Shown: positions 17,497 through 26,814 of the stretch, one piece after another | Layout of the letters: each line of letters opens with the position of its first letter | Numbering within the stretch: the first letter of the stretch is position 1 | Assembly (NCBI RefSeq): GCF_900100355.1 | Contig: NZ_FNFH01000004.1 | Location: 62,001 to 126,000, forward strand | Source of the DNA: Microbulbifer yueqingensis | GTDB lineage: Bacteria; Pseudomonadota; Gammaproteobacteria; Pseudomonadales; Cellvibrionaceae | DNA length: 64,000 nt | Reading direction: 5' to 3' | Notes under the pieces: generated by a model | Database searches by the model: none | What the model saw: only the letters and a program-made list of their open reading frames with translations | Told to the model about the DNA's origin: nothing | Position numbers and translations under genes: made by a program

Positions 17497-17984
17497 GACT
17501 TCCCAACCCGCGTTTTACCTTCCTGCTGGTGTTCCTCGCCGTGGTCTTCCTGCTCGGCGCCGCCTTCTACCTCGAATATGTGCGCGGGCTGGAACCCTGC
17601 CCGCTGTGTATCACCCAGCGCGTGATGCTGCTGGGCGTGGGACTCGTCTCACTGGTGGCCTTCCTGCACAACCCGCAGTGGCTGGGCCGGCGCATTTACG
17701 GGCTGCTGGTGTCCCTGTGGGCACTCGGCGGGCTCTACTTCTCAGCCCGCCAGCTGTGGCTGCAGAGCCTGCCGGCCGACCAGGTACCGGCCTGCGGACC
17801 CGGCATCACTTATATGATCGACGCCTTTCCCTTCCTGGATGTGGTCAAGGTGCTGCTGACCGGCGACGGTAACTGTGCGGAAGTGCAGTGGACCATGCTC
17901 GGCCTGAGCATTCCCGCCTGGGCCGCAGTAGGCTTCGTGGGACTGGTCGCCTTTGGTGCCTGGCAGGCTTTCCGCCGCCAGTGA
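17493..17984 (+). CDS. dsbB: Disulfide bond formation protein DsbB
   Basis: A 163-residue inner-membrane protein with four predicted helices. The quinone-linked pair is Cys36-Cys39 (EPCPLC) and the loop pair is Cys101 and Cys128, matching the two redox pairs that reoxidise DsbA. The Arg after the CPLC motif (ITQR) is the usual quinone-contact residue. It overlaps acpH by four bases. In Pseudomonas a dsbB-like gene also sits beside the rsd/algQ, FKBP and algP cluster seen here. Confidence 0.95.
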   Translation: MRLPNPRFTFLLVFLAVVFLLGAAFYLEYVRGLEPCPLCITQRVMLLGVGLVSLVAFLHNPQWLGRRIYGLLVSLWALGGLYFSARQLWLQSLPADQVPACGPGITYMIDAFPFLDVVKVLLTGDGNCAEVQWTMLGLSIPAWAAVGFVGLVAFGAWQAFRRQ

Positions 17985-18000
17985 GCGGCACCGCGAGCGC

Positions 18001-18387
18001 GTGAATACCTGGCGCCGGCTCCCGGGCTGGCTGGCCGGCGCCGCCATACTGGCGGGGACGCACTTCGCCGGAAACTGGTTGCAGGCCAGCCTGGCACTGC
18101 CGGTGCCCGGCTCGGTGCTGGGCATGCTACTCCTGGTCGCGGGCCTGCTGGTATACGGTAGCGTGCCGCGGGGACTGGCCGAAATCAGCGGGGTGTTGCT
18201 GCGCCTGCTGGCGCTGTTATTCCTGCCCGCAGCCACCGGCCTGTTCTTCCTGGACAGCCTGGCACCCGCTGACTGGGTCGGCCTGTTCGCGGCCACCGTG
18301 TTCGGCACCCTGGCCAGTATCGCCCTGTGCGCGCTGTTGCTGAAAAGGCTGTTGCTGCGCGGGCGCAGGGAGGACACCGATGCCTGA
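18001..18387 (+). CDS. lrgA: LrgA/CidA-family membrane protein
   Basis: A 128-residue protein with four predicted membrane helices and the CidA/LrgA motif LPVPGSVLGMLLLVAGLL. The family comprises holin-like or small-molecule transport proteins that pair with LrgB; in Bacillus and Staphylococcus relatives handle pyruvate uptake or modulate autolysis. The start is taken as GTG 18001, 16 nt after dsbB; the ribosome binding site is weak. It overlaps the lrgB start by eight bases, so the two are translationally coupled. Confidence 0.88.
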   Translation: MNTWRRLPGWLAGAAILAGTHFAGNWLQASLALPVPGSVLGMLLLVAGLLVYGSVPRGLAEISGVLLRLLALLFLPAATGLFFLDSLAPADWVGLFAATVFGTLASIALCALLLKRLLLRGRREDTDA

Positions 18388-19081
18388 GACGCCCGCTGCG
18401 TTGCTTGCCTCGCCGGCATTCGCCCTGCCACTCAATGTCGCGGCCTTCCTGTTCGGGGTATGGCTGTACCGGCGCAGTGGCACCGCGCTGTTGCACCCCA
18501 TCGTCGGGGCCAGCCTGCTGGTGGCGGCCACCCTTCACCTGCTCGATATCGGCTATCCCGACTACCAGCGGGCCAGCGGGTTGCTGTACGCGCTGCTGGG
18601 GCCGGCCGTGGTGGCGCTGGCCGTGCCCCTGCGGCAGAACCTCGCCATCATCCGTCGGGCCGCCATGCCACTCACGGTCACCCTGGTTGCCGGGGCCGCA
18701 CTGGCACCGCTTATCGGTGTGGGCATCGCCCTGCTGCTGGGAGCCTCCGGCCCCGTGCTGGCGGCACTCTCCGGCAAGGCGGTGACCACACCCATCGCCC
18801 TGGCCATAGCCGCGAAAGTGCGGGCTGCGGAGAGCCTCACGGTGGGCATCGTGGTGTTCAGTGGCGTGGTGGGCGCGGTACTGGGGCCGCCGCTGATGCG
18901 CTGGCTGGGTGCCGGGGACGAGCGCATTATCGGCTTCGTGCTCGGTATCAACGCGCACGCCATCGGCACGGCGCGATCGCTGGAAATCAGCGCCCTGTGC
19001 GGTGCCTTTGCCGCGCTGGCGATGGGCCTCTGCGGCGCGCTGACGGCAATCCTGCTGCCGCTTCTGGCGGCAGGCGGGTAA
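18380..19081 (+). CDS. lrgB: LrgB-family membrane protein
   Basis: A 233-residue polytopic protein with the family signatures LLYALLGPAVVALAVPL, SGKAVTTPIALAIA and GINAHAIGTARSLE. It partners LrgA, forming a two-component membrane system implicated in pyruvate transport or control of murein hydrolysis in other bacteria; which applies here is unknown. It overlaps lrgA by eight bases. No LytSR-type regulator lies nearby. Confidence 0.9.
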   Translation: MPETPAALLASPAFALPLNVAAFLFGVWLYRRSGTALLHPIVGASLLVAATLHLLDIGYPDYQRASGLLYALLGPAVVALAVPLRQNLAIIRRAAMPLTVTLVAGAALAPLIGVGIALLLGASGPVLAALSGKAVTTPIALAIAAKVRAAESLTVGIVVFSGVVGAVLGPPLMRWLGAGDERIIGFVLGINAHAIGTARSLEISALCGAFAALAMGLCGALTAILLPLLAAGG

Positions 19082-19214
19082 CAGCGCCTTCTGGCGCGCA
19101 TTGCTCTGGACTTCTTGCCGCCAAATCCCGAATCTCCTATCTTGCAGGTATGCCCCGGGACGCCTGCGCGCAGTGCCACAATGGGGTTGTTACCCGGATA
19201 AAAGGAAGCGTGAG

Positions 19215-19682
19215 ATGTTGGAAAATTGTAAGTCGGCGCGCGAGCGTTGGGGCGGCGTGAGTGAGATTATCGACCGCTGGTTACACGCGCGCCAGGCACT
19301 GCTGGTGAGCTTTTGCGGCCTGACCGAGAACCGGGAAATCCGCGATGGCGATGCCCACACCGAGGAAGCCGTGCGGGAACTGTGCCAGCTGCTGATGGAC
19401 TACGTCTCAGCGGGACACTTCGAGGTCTACGAACAGCTGATGCTCGAGGGAAAGGCGTTCAACGATGACGATGGCCTGGAGAAATCCAAGGAGCTCTATC
19501 GCCGGATCGACGGTACCACGGATGTCGCCGTGGACTTCAACGACAAGTACCTGGAGACGGATGATCTCTCCAGCCTCGCCCGCGACCTGTCCGAACTGGG
19601 TGAGGCGCTCGAGACGCGCTTCACCTCGGAAGACCAGATGATCGCCGTGTTGCACACCGCACACAAAAACCAGCTGGCGTGA
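19215..19682 (+). CDS. rsd: Sigma-70 regulator Rsd/AlgQ
   Basis: A 155-residue helical protein of the Rsd/AlgQ family, which binds the housekeeping sigma factor and favours alternative sigma factors in stationary phase. Recognisable parts are MLENCKSARERWGGVSEIIDRWLHARQALLVSFCGL and FCQLLMDYVSAGHFEVYEQL-like helices. The ATG at 19215 has GGAAG upstream. It lies next to the FKBP and AlgP-like genes, the order seen around algQ in Pseudomonas. It ends at a bidirectional terminator. Confidence 0.92.
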   Translation: MLENCKSARERWGGVSEIIDRWLHARQALLVSFCGLTENREIRDGDAHTEEAVRELCQLLMDYVSAGHFEVYEQLMLEGKAFNDDDGLEKSKELYRRIDGTTDVAVDFNDKYLETDDLSSLARDLSELGEALETRFTSEDQMIAVLHTAHKNQLA

Positions 19683-19726
19683 TGGGCGACCGCCCCCGCG
19701 GCGGATAAAACGCAACAACCGGAATC

Positions 19727-19756
19727 AAAAAAGGGGCCACCTGGTGGCCCCTTTTT
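19727..19756. terminator. Bidirectional terminator between rsd and the FKBP gene
   Basis: AAAAAAGGGGCCACC and GGTGGCCCCTTTTT form a symmetric stem with A- and T-runs, so it can stop transcription from either side. It sits 44 nt past rsd and 20 nt past the FKBP stop. Confidence 0.92.
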
Positions 19757-19776
19757 ATCGCCCGACGTCAGTAATA

Positions 19777-20607
19777 TTACTGCTCGCCGCTGGCGTCCTC
19801 GCCTGACTGCTCCTCACCCGACTGCTCGGCGGGTTCGGCATCCTGCTTCTCCTGGCCTTCCTCGCCAGCGCCTTCAGCCACATTCGCCTTGTGCAGCTCC
19901 ACCTCAAAAATCAGGGTGGCATTGGGGCCGATCAGGCCGCCGGCGCCGCCGGGACCGTAAGCCAGGTCAGACGGGATATACAGCTCCCACTTGGCACCTT
20001 CCTTCATCAGCTGCAGGGCTTCGGTCCATCCCTTGATGACGCCATCTACCGGGAACTGGACCGGCTCACCGCGCGCATAGGAGCTGTCGAACTCGGTCCC
20101 GTCGATCAGGGTGCCCTTGTAATCCACCTCTACGGTGCTGTCGGCGGAGGGAGAGTCGCCGCTACCCTCGCGGATAACCTTGTACTGCAGGCCGGAGTCG
20201 GTGGTAACCACGCCTTCTTTCTTCGCGTTCTCGGCCAGGAAAGCCTCGCCCTTGGCCTGGTTTTCCTCAGCCTTGGCCTTGAACTCCTGCTCCTGCTTGG
20301 CCAGCATTTCCTGTTGCTTGGCCTGCATGTTTTCCTGGAATACCGCGATCACCTGCTGCTTTTCCTCATCGCTCAGGCGTGAGTCGCGGCCTTCAGCCAC
20401 GTCATTGAGAGCCATGGTCACGACCTGGGGATCCAGCGCGACATCCTGGGACTCAAGCCGGCGCGCCATGTCCTCGGCGATGATGTAGCTGACTTTTTTC
20501 TCCTGAGTATCCAGTGCGACTTCCTCGGACTGGCCGCCTTCCTGCTTGTTACAGCCGGCCAGTGCGACGCCCAGGGCTACTGCCGCAGCCAGTGGAAATT
20601 TTTTCAT
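19777..20607 (-). CDS. FKBP-type peptidyl-prolyl isomerase lipoprotein (FkpA/Mip-like)
   Basis: A 276-residue protein beginning [19 protein letters not shown], a lipoprotein signal with Cys19 as the lipidated residue. An N-terminal helical dimerisation domain ([18 protein letters not shown] onward, long Lys/Gln/Glu helix 90-130) precedes a C-terminal FKBP domain (about 135-240: [71 protein letters not shown]). It would aid protein folding in the envelope. A strongly acidic tail of about 35 residues (EQSGEE units) follows and is unusual in length. The start is the second ATG at 20607, chosen for the signal peptide. Confidence 0.93.
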   Translation of the reverse strand: MKKFPLAAAVALGVALAGCNKQEGGQSEEVALDTQEKKVSYIIAEDMARRLESQDVALDPQVVTMALNDVAEGRDSRLSDEEKQQVIAVFQENMQAKQQEMLAKQEQEFKAKAEENQAKGEAFLAENAKKEGVVTTDSGLQYKVIREGSGDSPSADSTVEVDYKGTLIDGTEFDSSYARGEPVQFPVDGVIKGWTEALQLMKEGAKWELYIPSDLAYGPGGAGGLIGPNATLIFEVELHKANVAEGAGEEGQEKQDAEPAEQSGEEQSGEDASGEQ

Positions 20608-21081
20608 AGGGTTATCTCTTGGTCTTTGCATGTGTTTATTGGTGAGGTTCCCTCGTCACCGGCCCGCAGCAGCGGGCGCGGGAGGCGGCCCTATGGCCAT
20701 GGCGACCCACCGTGAAAGCCGGGAACCCGCCACGGCCCGCACGACGGTGTGTCAGCCGATACCGGCCAAGTCTAACGCAAGGTGACGACCCGTGCACACC
20801 GACCGTGTTCACATAGAACACGGCTTACCCCGTTAAGTTTCCAGGGCAAACGCTTTTTATAGGCAAAATCCGCGGTTTTTCGCCGGCCACGGCATACAAT
20901 TTTGAAAAAAACAGCGCTATTATCGGTGCACCTGCGGTTGCTTTGGATTGCTGCAAGGTATTTGCTTCCCTTGGCAACGCGTCAGTGCAAGAACTGTAAC
21001 TGCGGTACCGACCGCAAGAATACCGGGCACCCGCTTTGTCCGGATGCGTTGAACCGATAAAAACTCTCAGGATATTTACTC
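20608..21081. other. Gene-free 474-bp region between the FKBP and AlgP-like genes
   Basis: Divergent promoters for the flanking genes must lie here. The half next to the H1-like gene is AT-rich (GCATACAATTTTGAAAAAAA near 20900). No open frame with a domain, no tRNA and no convincing terminator or riboswitch was found. Hairpin-forming pieces such as CGTGTTCACATAGAACACG (20803-20821) occur. Confidence 0.5.
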
Positions 21082-22062
21082 ATGGCTGCCAAGAAGAAAG
21101 CTGTCGATCCGGTTGCAGAACTGGAAGCGCAAATCGCCAAGCTCACCGACAAACTCGACAAGGCCCGCACCAAGCAGGCAACCGACGCCGGCAAGGCGGT
21201 GCAGAAATCTGCCAAGGCATTGGCCTCCGCCAAGGACAAGCTGGCCAAGGCCAAGAGCAAGCTCGCCGACGCGCGCGCTGCCGCCAAGAAGCGCAAAACT
21301 GCTGCCACGCAGAAGCGCGTAGATACCGCCAAGGCCAATGTGGAAAAACTGACCGAAGCGGTGGCCGAGGCCAAAGAAGCTGCGGCGGAAGCCAAGCAGG
21401 CTGAAGCGGCGAGCAAGCTGGAAATGAAGCTCGCGGAGAGCGTCAAGAAAGCCGCCGCCAAGGCCGAAAAGGAAGTCGCCAAGCAGAAGAAGAAGGGCGC
21501 GGCCAAGGCCGGCACCAGGAAAGCCTCCGCCAAGAAAGCCTCCGCCAAGAAGACGCCTGCGAAGAAGGCCGGCGCGAAAGAGAGCACAAGCAGCAAGGCC
21601 AAGAAGCCCGCCGCCAGGAAGGCAGCCACCAAAGCCGCCGCCAAGGGTGGCACCGCGAAGAAGGCACCGGCCAAGAAATCCGCTGCGAAGAAGTCTGCCA
21701 GCGCCAAACCAGCCAGTACCAAAAAGGCATCGCCTGAAAAGGCCAGCAGCGCCAAATCTGCGGCAAAGAAACCAGCCGTCAAGAAGGCACCGGTGAAGAA
21801 AGCCCCGGTGAAGAAGGCGCCTACCCATGAGGCAGCGACCAACAAGCCGTCAGCCGCGGTAAGCCCTGCCGAGACCGCCCGGCCTGCGACAGCGAAGCCG
21901 GCCGAGCCGACTGCGCCCGTTGAGAAAAAGGAAGCGGCGGCCGAGAGCAAGCCGGCGCAAACCCCCTCCACTCCGGCAGAGAGCCCCAAGCCGACACCGA
22001 GCATCACGCCGGTTACCCCCGCCAACAGCCTGTTTTCCAGCGAGCCGTCGGAGGAGCGCTAG
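21082..22062 (+). CDS. algP: Histone H1-like protein (AlgP/AlgR3-like)
   Basis: A 326-residue Lys/Ala/Pro-rich protein. Residues 1-145 form a predicted long coiled coil ([21 protein letters not shown] onward). Residues 150-260 are H1-like repeats ([29 protein letters not shown]), and the tail is Pro/Thr/Glu-rich. It matches the AlgP layout of Pseudomonas, a DNA-binding regulator linked to alginate gene control. It is embedded in the same gene neighbourhood (rsd/algQ, FKBP, ABC-F). Repeats of this sort vary in copy number between strains. Role in this organism is inferred. Confidence 0.88.
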   Translation: MAAKKKAVDPVAELEAQIAKLTDKLDKARTKQATDAGKAVQKSAKALASAKDKLAKAKSKLADARAAAKKRKTAATQKRVDTAKANVEKLTEAVAEAKEAAAEAKQAEAASKLEMKLAESVKKAAAKAEKEVAKQKKKGAAKAGTRKASAKKASAKKTPAKKAGAKESTSSKAKKPAARKAATKAAAKGGTAKKAPAKKSAAKKSASAKPASTKKASPEKASSAKSAAKKPAVKKAPVKKAPVKKAPTHEAATNKPSAAVSPAETARPATAKPAEPTAPVEKKEAAAESKPAQTPSTPAESPKPTPSITPVTPANSLFSSEPSEER

Positions 22063-22065
22063 CCC

Positions 22066-22560
22066 TCAGCCCCGCTCATTGCAGTAGCTGTCGATCAGGC
22101 CCGCCCAGCGGGCCTGTTCTTTTTGTGGCAGGCCGTACTGCTGGCCGGCCAGCGCCAGCGCGGAGCGATCCTCCGGCCAGGACTCCTGCTGCAGCTTCCA
22201 CAGGGCCGCCAGCTGGCGTTGCTCCAACCCCAGCTCAAAACGCTTGCAGCGCTCATACAACAGCTGGGTCCGCGGGCGCATCCCGCCGAGGAAACGCCGC
22301 AGGTTGCGCACCGTGGCAATGATGCGGCGACGCGGTGCCAGCCCGCGGTCCGCCACCCGCCAGCTCTCCTCGCTCAGCTGGCGGCCGGCCGCAGTCACGT
22401 AACTGGCCCAGAGCAGCAGGCAGACATCGGCACCGCGCTCCTCCTGGCAGGCGAGCAGGAATGCCTCCACATCCCCGTGGGCGTAAAAATCGAGGCTGAA
22501 CTCCCACAGGGGATTTTCCAGCGCAGAGGGTACGGAGGATGGAGGCGAGGATTTCGTCAC
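22066..22560 (-). CDS. TIGR02444-family protein
   Basis: A 164-residue protein starting at GTG 22560 (MTKSSPPSSV...), with the family pattern NPLWEFSLDFYAHGDVEAFLLACQEERGADVCLLLWASY and a Trp/Arg-rich middle (ESWRVADRGLAP). The family is uncharacterised and is typically encoded beside the Uup/YheS-like ABC-F gene, as here. The open frame continues upstream to 22647, but that part would cross the divergent promoter of the ABC-F gene, so I prefer the later start. It converges on the AlgP-like gene with a 3-bp gap. Confidence 0.8.
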   Translation of the reverse strand: MTKSSPPSSVPSALENPLWEFSLDFYAHGDVEAFLLACQEERGADVCLLLWASYVTAAGRQLSEESWRVADRGLAPRRRIIATVRNLRRFLGGMRPRTQLLYERCKRFELGLEQRQLAALWKLQQESWPEDRSALALAGQQYGLPQKEQARWAGLIDSYCNERG

Positions 22561-22673
22561 GTTAGAATCCCGGCATTTCTTATCGGGTGCGCCGTCGGGC
22601 GTCGGGCCGCGGGGCTTATATCCCGTTAGCCTAGCATTGTCGCCCACCCGGGTAATGCCAAAAGAGGTTTTTC

Positions 22674-24581
22674 TTGATCAATCTGCATGGTGTCTCCCTG
22701 CAAGTGGGCGGACGAGAACTGCTGCACAACGCCGATTGCCGTATCTTTCCCGGCCACAAAGTGGGGATTATCGGTGCCAATGGCTGCGGCAAGTCCACCC
22801 TGTTCAAACTGCTGCTGCGGGAGATCGAAAGCGATGCCGGCAACGTCGAGGTTCCGGCCGGCTGGCGCATCGCCCATATGGCCCAGGAAGTAGCGGCCGG
22901 GGACCAGTCCGCCCTGGACTATGTCCTCGACGGCGATGGTGAGCTGCGCGACCTGCAGCGCGAGCTGGCGCAACTCGAGAGCGCGGACGCGCCCGATGGC
23001 AGGCGCCTGGCAGAACTGCACGAGCGCATGGCGGCGGTGGATGGTTACAGCGGGCCTGCGCGCGCAGCCCAGCTGCTCGACGGCCTGGGCTTTGCGCATG
23101 CCGACCAGCAGCGCCCGGTACACAGTTTCTCCGGCGGCTGGCGCATCCGGCTGAACCTGGCGCGGGCCCTGATGTGCCCGGCGGACCTGATGCTGCTCGA
23201 CGAACCCACCAACCACCTGGACCTGGACGCCACCCTGTGGCTGGAGCAGTGGCTGCAGAAATTCCCCGGCACCCTGCTGATCATCTCCCACGACCGCGAC
23301 TTCCTCGATGCAGTGGTCGACGGGATCATCAGTTTCGAGCACCGTCGCCTGGTGCAGTACAGCGGGAATTACAGCGCGTTCGAGCGCACCCGGGCGGAGC
23401 GGCTGGCGCAGCAGCAGGCGGAATACGAGAAGCAGCAGGCCCAGCGCGCGCATATGGAGGACTTTGTTCGCCGCTTCCGCGCCAAGGCCACCAAGGCCAG
23501 GCAGGCCCAGAGCCGCCTCAAGGCCCTCGACCGGATGGCGCAGATAGCGCCGGCCCACGTGGACTCGCCGTTCCGCTTCTCGCTGCCGGGGGCGGACAAG
23601 GTTTCCAATCCGCTAATTGACCTGCGTGAGGCAGACCTCGGCTACGGGGACCGCGTGGTGGTGCACAAGGTGCAGCTGGGAATCGAGCCGGGGCGGCGCA
23701 TCGGCCTGCTGGGCCCCAATGGTGCCGGCAAGTCGACCCTGATCAAGACGCTGGCCGGCGAACTCGAACCCCTGGCCGGCGAACGGCTGTGCGGCGAACA
23801 CCTGGCGGTCGGCTATTTCGCCCAGCACCAGCTGGAGGCACTGGACACTGCCGCGTCGCCGATGTTGCACCTGCAACGCCTGTCACCCGACGCCAGCGAG
23901 CAATCCCTGCGGGATTTCCTCGGTGGCTACGGCTTTACCGGCGACCGGGTCTTCGAGCAGGTGGGCGGCTTTTCCGGGGGCGAGAAGGCACGCGTGGCGC
24001 TGGCGATCCTCGCCTGGCAGAAGCCCAACCTGCTATTGCTCGATGAGCCCACCAACCACCTGGACCTGGAAATGCGCCATGCCCTGACCCTGGCGCTGGC
24101 GGAATTCCCCGGCGCGGTGGTGCTGGTGTCCCACGACCGGCACCTGCTGGCCAACACCGCCGACGAATTCCTGCTGGTGGCCGAGGGCCGTGCGCAACCT
24201 TTCGATGGCGACCTGGAGGATTACCGCAACTGGCTGCTGGAATTCCGCCGCAATGAACGCGCCGGCGAGAAGGCAGCTGCCAGGACTGCAGAGCAACCGC
24301 CGGAAGACAGGAAAACCCAGCGACGCGCTGCGGCGGCGCTGCGCGAGCAGCTGAAACCGCTGACCAATCAGCTGAAGAAAGTGGAGCGCGAAATGGCCCG
24401 CGCGGAGAAGCAGCTGGCGGAGCTGGAAGAGCTGCTGGCGGACGAGAGCCTTTACACGGGCGGACAGCAGGAGGAAATCGCCCGCCTCAACCGCGCCCAG
24501 GCAGAACAGCGGGAACAGCTCGAGACGCTCGAAATGGAGTGGCTGGAAATCAGTGAGCAGCTGGAGTCGATGCGGGGCTGA
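22674..24581 (+). CDS. ABC-F family ATPase (YheS-like)
   Basis: A 635-residue protein with two ATPase cassettes and no membrane helices. Walker A motifs are GANGCGKST and GPNGAGKST; signature motifs FSGGWRIRLNLARAL and FSGGEKARVALAIL; Walker B LLLDEPTNHLDLD and LLLDEPTNHLDLE. A charged linker lies between the domains, and a C-terminal coiled coil (about 545-635) follows. ABC-F proteins bind ribosomes and ease stalled translation. The start is TTG 22674 with AAGAGG seven nt upstream, which gives the family start MINLHGVSLQVGG. Gene context matches the ABC-F gene near algP in Pseudomonas. Confidence 0.95.
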   Translation: MINLHGVSLQVGGRELLHNADCRIFPGHKVGIIGANGCGKSTLFKLLLREIESDAGNVEVPAGWRIAHMAQEVAAGDQSALDYVLDGDGELRDLQRELAQLESADAPDGRRLAELHERMAAVDGYSGPARAAQLLDGLGFAHADQQRPVHSFSGGWRIRLNLARALMCPADLMLLDEPTNHLDLDATLWLEQWLQKFPGTLLIISHDRDFLDAVVDGIISFEHRRLVQYSGNYSAFERTRAERLAQQQAEYEKQQAQRAHMEDFVRRFRAKATKARQAQSRLKALDRMAQIAPAHVDSPFRFSLPGADKVSNPLIDLREADLGYGDRVVVHKVQLGIEPGRRIGLLGPNGAGKSTLIKTLAGELEPLAGERLCGEHLAVGYFAQHQLEALDTAASPMLHLQRLSPDASEQSLRDFLGGYGFTGDRVFEQVGGFSGGEKARVALAILAWQKPNLLLLDEPTNHLDLEMRHALTLALAEFPGAVVLVSHDRHLLANTADEFLLVAEGRAQPFDGDLEDYRNWLLEFRRNERAGEKAAARTAEQPPEDRKTQRRAAAALREQLKPLTNQLKKVEREMARAEKQLAELEELLADESLYTGGQQEEIARLNRAQAEQREQLETLEMEWLEISEQLESMRG

Positions 24582-24590
24582 TTCCCCGGA

Positions 24591-25448
24591 CTACCTCTCC
24601 GGCAGTTCCTCCGGGCAGCCCTGCTCGTCCACGGCGGTACCGAACGGTGTGCCCGCGCAGAGGTCCAGGTAGTCCGGGATGCCGTCGGAGTCCGAGTCCA
24701 CCGGGCAGCCGGTATTGTCCACATTGACGCCTGGTGGCGTCTGCGGGCACATATCCACGTTGTCGATAAAGCCGTCGGCATCGGTGTCCCGCACGATGGG
24801 CGGGGACTCCATCCACTGGTAGCCGATGGTGAAGCTGAGCGCGCCATCGACCCCGCCGCGCTCGACACCATAGAAGGCCCGGGCATCGGCGCGGGCCTGC
24901 CAGCGCGGGCCCAGCCGGTATTTCACGCCGATACCGAAATTGGCCATGGTCTGGCGGTCATGCTCCTCCTTGCTGCGATCAAACAGTATCGGGCCCTCGA
25001 AATCCGGCGGGATCTCCGGCAGCGGCTCGATCAACCGGTCGTATTCGATGCGGATTTCGCCCACGCCAATCGCCAGGTACGGTTGCCAGCAGGGGTCATT
25101 GCAGAACTGGCCGGCGAACTGCCAGAACAGGTCCAGGTGGTAGTTGTAGAGATCGACTTTCTCGTCCAGGCCGTCGATATCCACCGAGTAACCATCGACC
25201 ACGCCCTCCAGCGCCCAGCGGTCGGTGATATTGAAGCCGAAGCCCACGCCGCCGCCGCTGCTGTCGTCCAGGTCGAAGTTCTCGAAGGGGGTGCCGTCCA
25301 GGCGGTCGCTGTCGAACCACTGCTGCGAGCCTTTCAGGTAGAGGTTGAGGGTGCCCTCCTCATCGGCCACGGCCACCGGGCCGGGCAGGGCGAGCAACAG
25401 CAACAGGGGCAGGAGTCTGCGTGCGGGCCGAAGACTTTTATGGGTCAT
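24591..25448 (-). CDS. OmpA/OprF-like beta-barrel with TSP3 repeats and no OmpA anchor
   Basis: A 285-residue exported protein. It has a signal peptide (1-28), an eight-stranded-barrel-like region (30-215: LNLYLKGSQQWFDSDRLDG ... YQWME), and two thrombospondin type-3-like calcium repeats (DTDADGFIDNVDMCPQTP, DSDSDGIPDYLDLCAGTP) ending CPEELPER. In OprF-like proteins a peptidoglycan-binding OmpA domain follows these repeats. Here the gene stops, nine bases from the convergent ABC-F gene, so that domain is absent. It is probably an outer-membrane protein without a wall anchor. Confidence 0.8.
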   Translation of the reverse strand: MTHKSLRPARRLLPLLLLLALPGPVAVADEEGTLNLYLKGSQQWFDSDRLDGTPFENFDLDDSSGGGVGFGFNITDRWALEGVVDGYSVDIDGLDEKVDLYNYHLDLFWQFAGQFCNDPCWQPYLAIGVGEIRIEYDRLIEPLPEIPPDFEGPILFDRSKEEHDRQTMANFGIGVKYRLGPRWQARADARAFYGVERGGVDGALSFTIGYQWMESPPIVRDTDADGFIDNVDMCPQTPPGVNVDNTGCPVDSDSDGIPDYLDLCAGTPFGTAVDEQGCPEELPER

Positions 25449-25530
25449 TGTGGGCTCCGGAGTGTCCTTTTACCGGCGGGTCGTCTGACTACTGAAGATA
25501 GCAGACCCGCCGGCAGCCCGTTTCGGCCGC

Positions 25531-26247
25531 TCAGCGGCGGCGATAGAGCAGGTCCCACACGCCGTGGCCGAGCCGCTGCCCGCGGCGCTCGAACTTGGTT
25601 TCCGGGCGGAACTCCGGGCGCGGCGCATACTGGCCGGCGCCGGCGGTGTTCTCCAGGGCAGGCTCTGCCTCCAGCACCTCCAGCATATGCTCGGCGTAGT
25701 TCTCCCAGTCGGTGGCCAGGTGCATCAGGCCGCCGGCTTTGAGCTTGCTGCACAACAGGCGCACGAATTCCGGCTGGACGATACGGCGCTTGTGGTGCTT
25801 CTTCTTGTGCCACGGATCGGGAAAATACAGCTGGAAACGGTCGAGCGAAGCGTCGGGGATACAGTCGTTCAGCACGTCCACCGCGTCGGCCATATACACC
25901 CGCAGGTTTCCGATCCCGGCCTTGCCGGCGTTATTGATCAGGCGACCCACGCCCGGCGGGTGAACCTCGATGCCGATGAAGTCCTTGTCCGGTTCCGCCT
26001 CTGCCATGGCCAGCAGCGAATCGCCCATGCCGAAGCCAATCTCCAGCACCAGCGGGGCCTCGCGCCCGAATACCTGCTCTGCGTCCAGCGGACCATCGAA
26101 CAGGGACAGCCCATAGGTGCCCCAGTAATTGTCGAAGGCGCGGCGCTGGCCCTCGGTCATGCGCCCGGCGCGGATGACATAGCTGCGGATGGACTTTTTC
26201 TTGTACTCGGTGCGGTAGGGAAAATCTTCCGCGGACTCTTCGTGCAT
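25531..26247 (-). CDS. trmB: tRNA (guanine-N7-)-methyltransferase
   Basis: A 238-residue SAM-dependent enzyme that makes m7G46 in tRNA. Signatures are [34 protein letters not shown] (SAM site), [20 protein letters not shown] (catalytic Asp and tRNA-binding basic patch) and [17 protein letters not shown]. The ATG at 26247 fits the family; the open frame upstream runs into a palindromic repeat. It is likely transcribed with nothing else, since the repeat separates it from the DUF423 gene upstream. Confidence 0.96.
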   Translation of the reverse strand: MHEESAEDFPYRTEYKKKSIRSYVIRAGRMTEGQRRAFDNYWGTYGLSLFDGPLDAEQVFGREAPLVLEIGFGMGDSLLAMAEAEPDKDFIGIEVHPPGVGRLINNAGKAGIGNLRVYMADAVDVLNDCIPDASLDRFQLYFPDPWHKKKHHKRRIVQPEFVRLLCSKLKAGGLMHLATDWENYAEHMLEVLEAEPALENTAGAGQYAPRPEFRPETKFERRGQRLGHGVWDLLYRRR

Positions 26248-26285
26248 GCTGCGCGACCTCGGCTGCAAATACGTAAACGAATTAT

Positions 26286-26355
26286 TGTAGGAGCGGCCCA
26301 TGGCCGCGACCGTTGAGATATTTCCGGGTCATCGCGGCCATGGGCCGCTCCTACA
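26286..26355. repeat. GTAGGAGCGGC inverted repeat, copy 2
   Basis: A 70-bp palindrome with 22-bp arms starting TGTAGGAGCGGCCCATGGCC and a variable centre. Its arms are identical to those of the copy at 29682-29758. It sits between the DUF423 gene and trmB. Confidence 0.88.
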
Positions 26356-26371
26356 GGAAACGATAGGAAAA

Positions 26372-26749
26372 TCAGCGCGACAGGTTGAGCGCCGCCACAA
26401 ACAGCGCCGCCCAGCCGGCTATCATCAGGCTGCCACCGAGCGGCGTGACCGGCCCCAGCCAGCGCGGCCCGCCAAAGGTGAGGCCGTAGAGGCTGCCGGA
26501 GAAAAGCAGCACGCCGGCTGCAAACAGGGCGCCGGCCACCAGCAGCGCCATGCGCTCGCCCCACTGCTGCATCAGCAGCGCCACCCCGAACAGTGCCAGC
26601 GCGTGAATCAGCTGGTAGTGCACGCCGGTCTTGAATGCCTCGAGCAGGTTTTCCGCCACCTTGCCGCGCAGGCCGTGGGCGCCAAAGGCGCCCAGGATGA
26701 CGCCGCTGCCGCCGAGAAAGGCGGTGAGTAACAGGTAGAATTTGGTCAC
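26372..26749 (-). CDS. DUF423 membrane protein (YgdD-like)
   Basis: A 125-residue protein with four predicted membrane helices and the DUF423 pattern GGSGVILGAFGAHGLRGKV, YQLIHALALFGVALL, FSGSLYGLTFGG and TPLGGSLMIAGWAAL. The function of the family is unknown. It starts at GTG 26749. It lies downstream of the rpoH terminator on the same strand. Confidence 0.9.
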   Translation of the reverse strand: MTKFYLLLTAFLGGSGVILGAFGAHGLRGKVAENLLEAFKTGVHYQLIHALALFGVALLMQQWGERMALLVAGALFAAGVLLFSGSLYGLTFGGPRWLGPVTPLGGSLMIAGWAALFVAALNLSR

Positions 26750-26814
26750 AGTGATTTCCGCACTTTGGTATTTCCGGTTGCGCGACCCGTGGGCACCAGG
26801 CCGCGGCCGGCACG

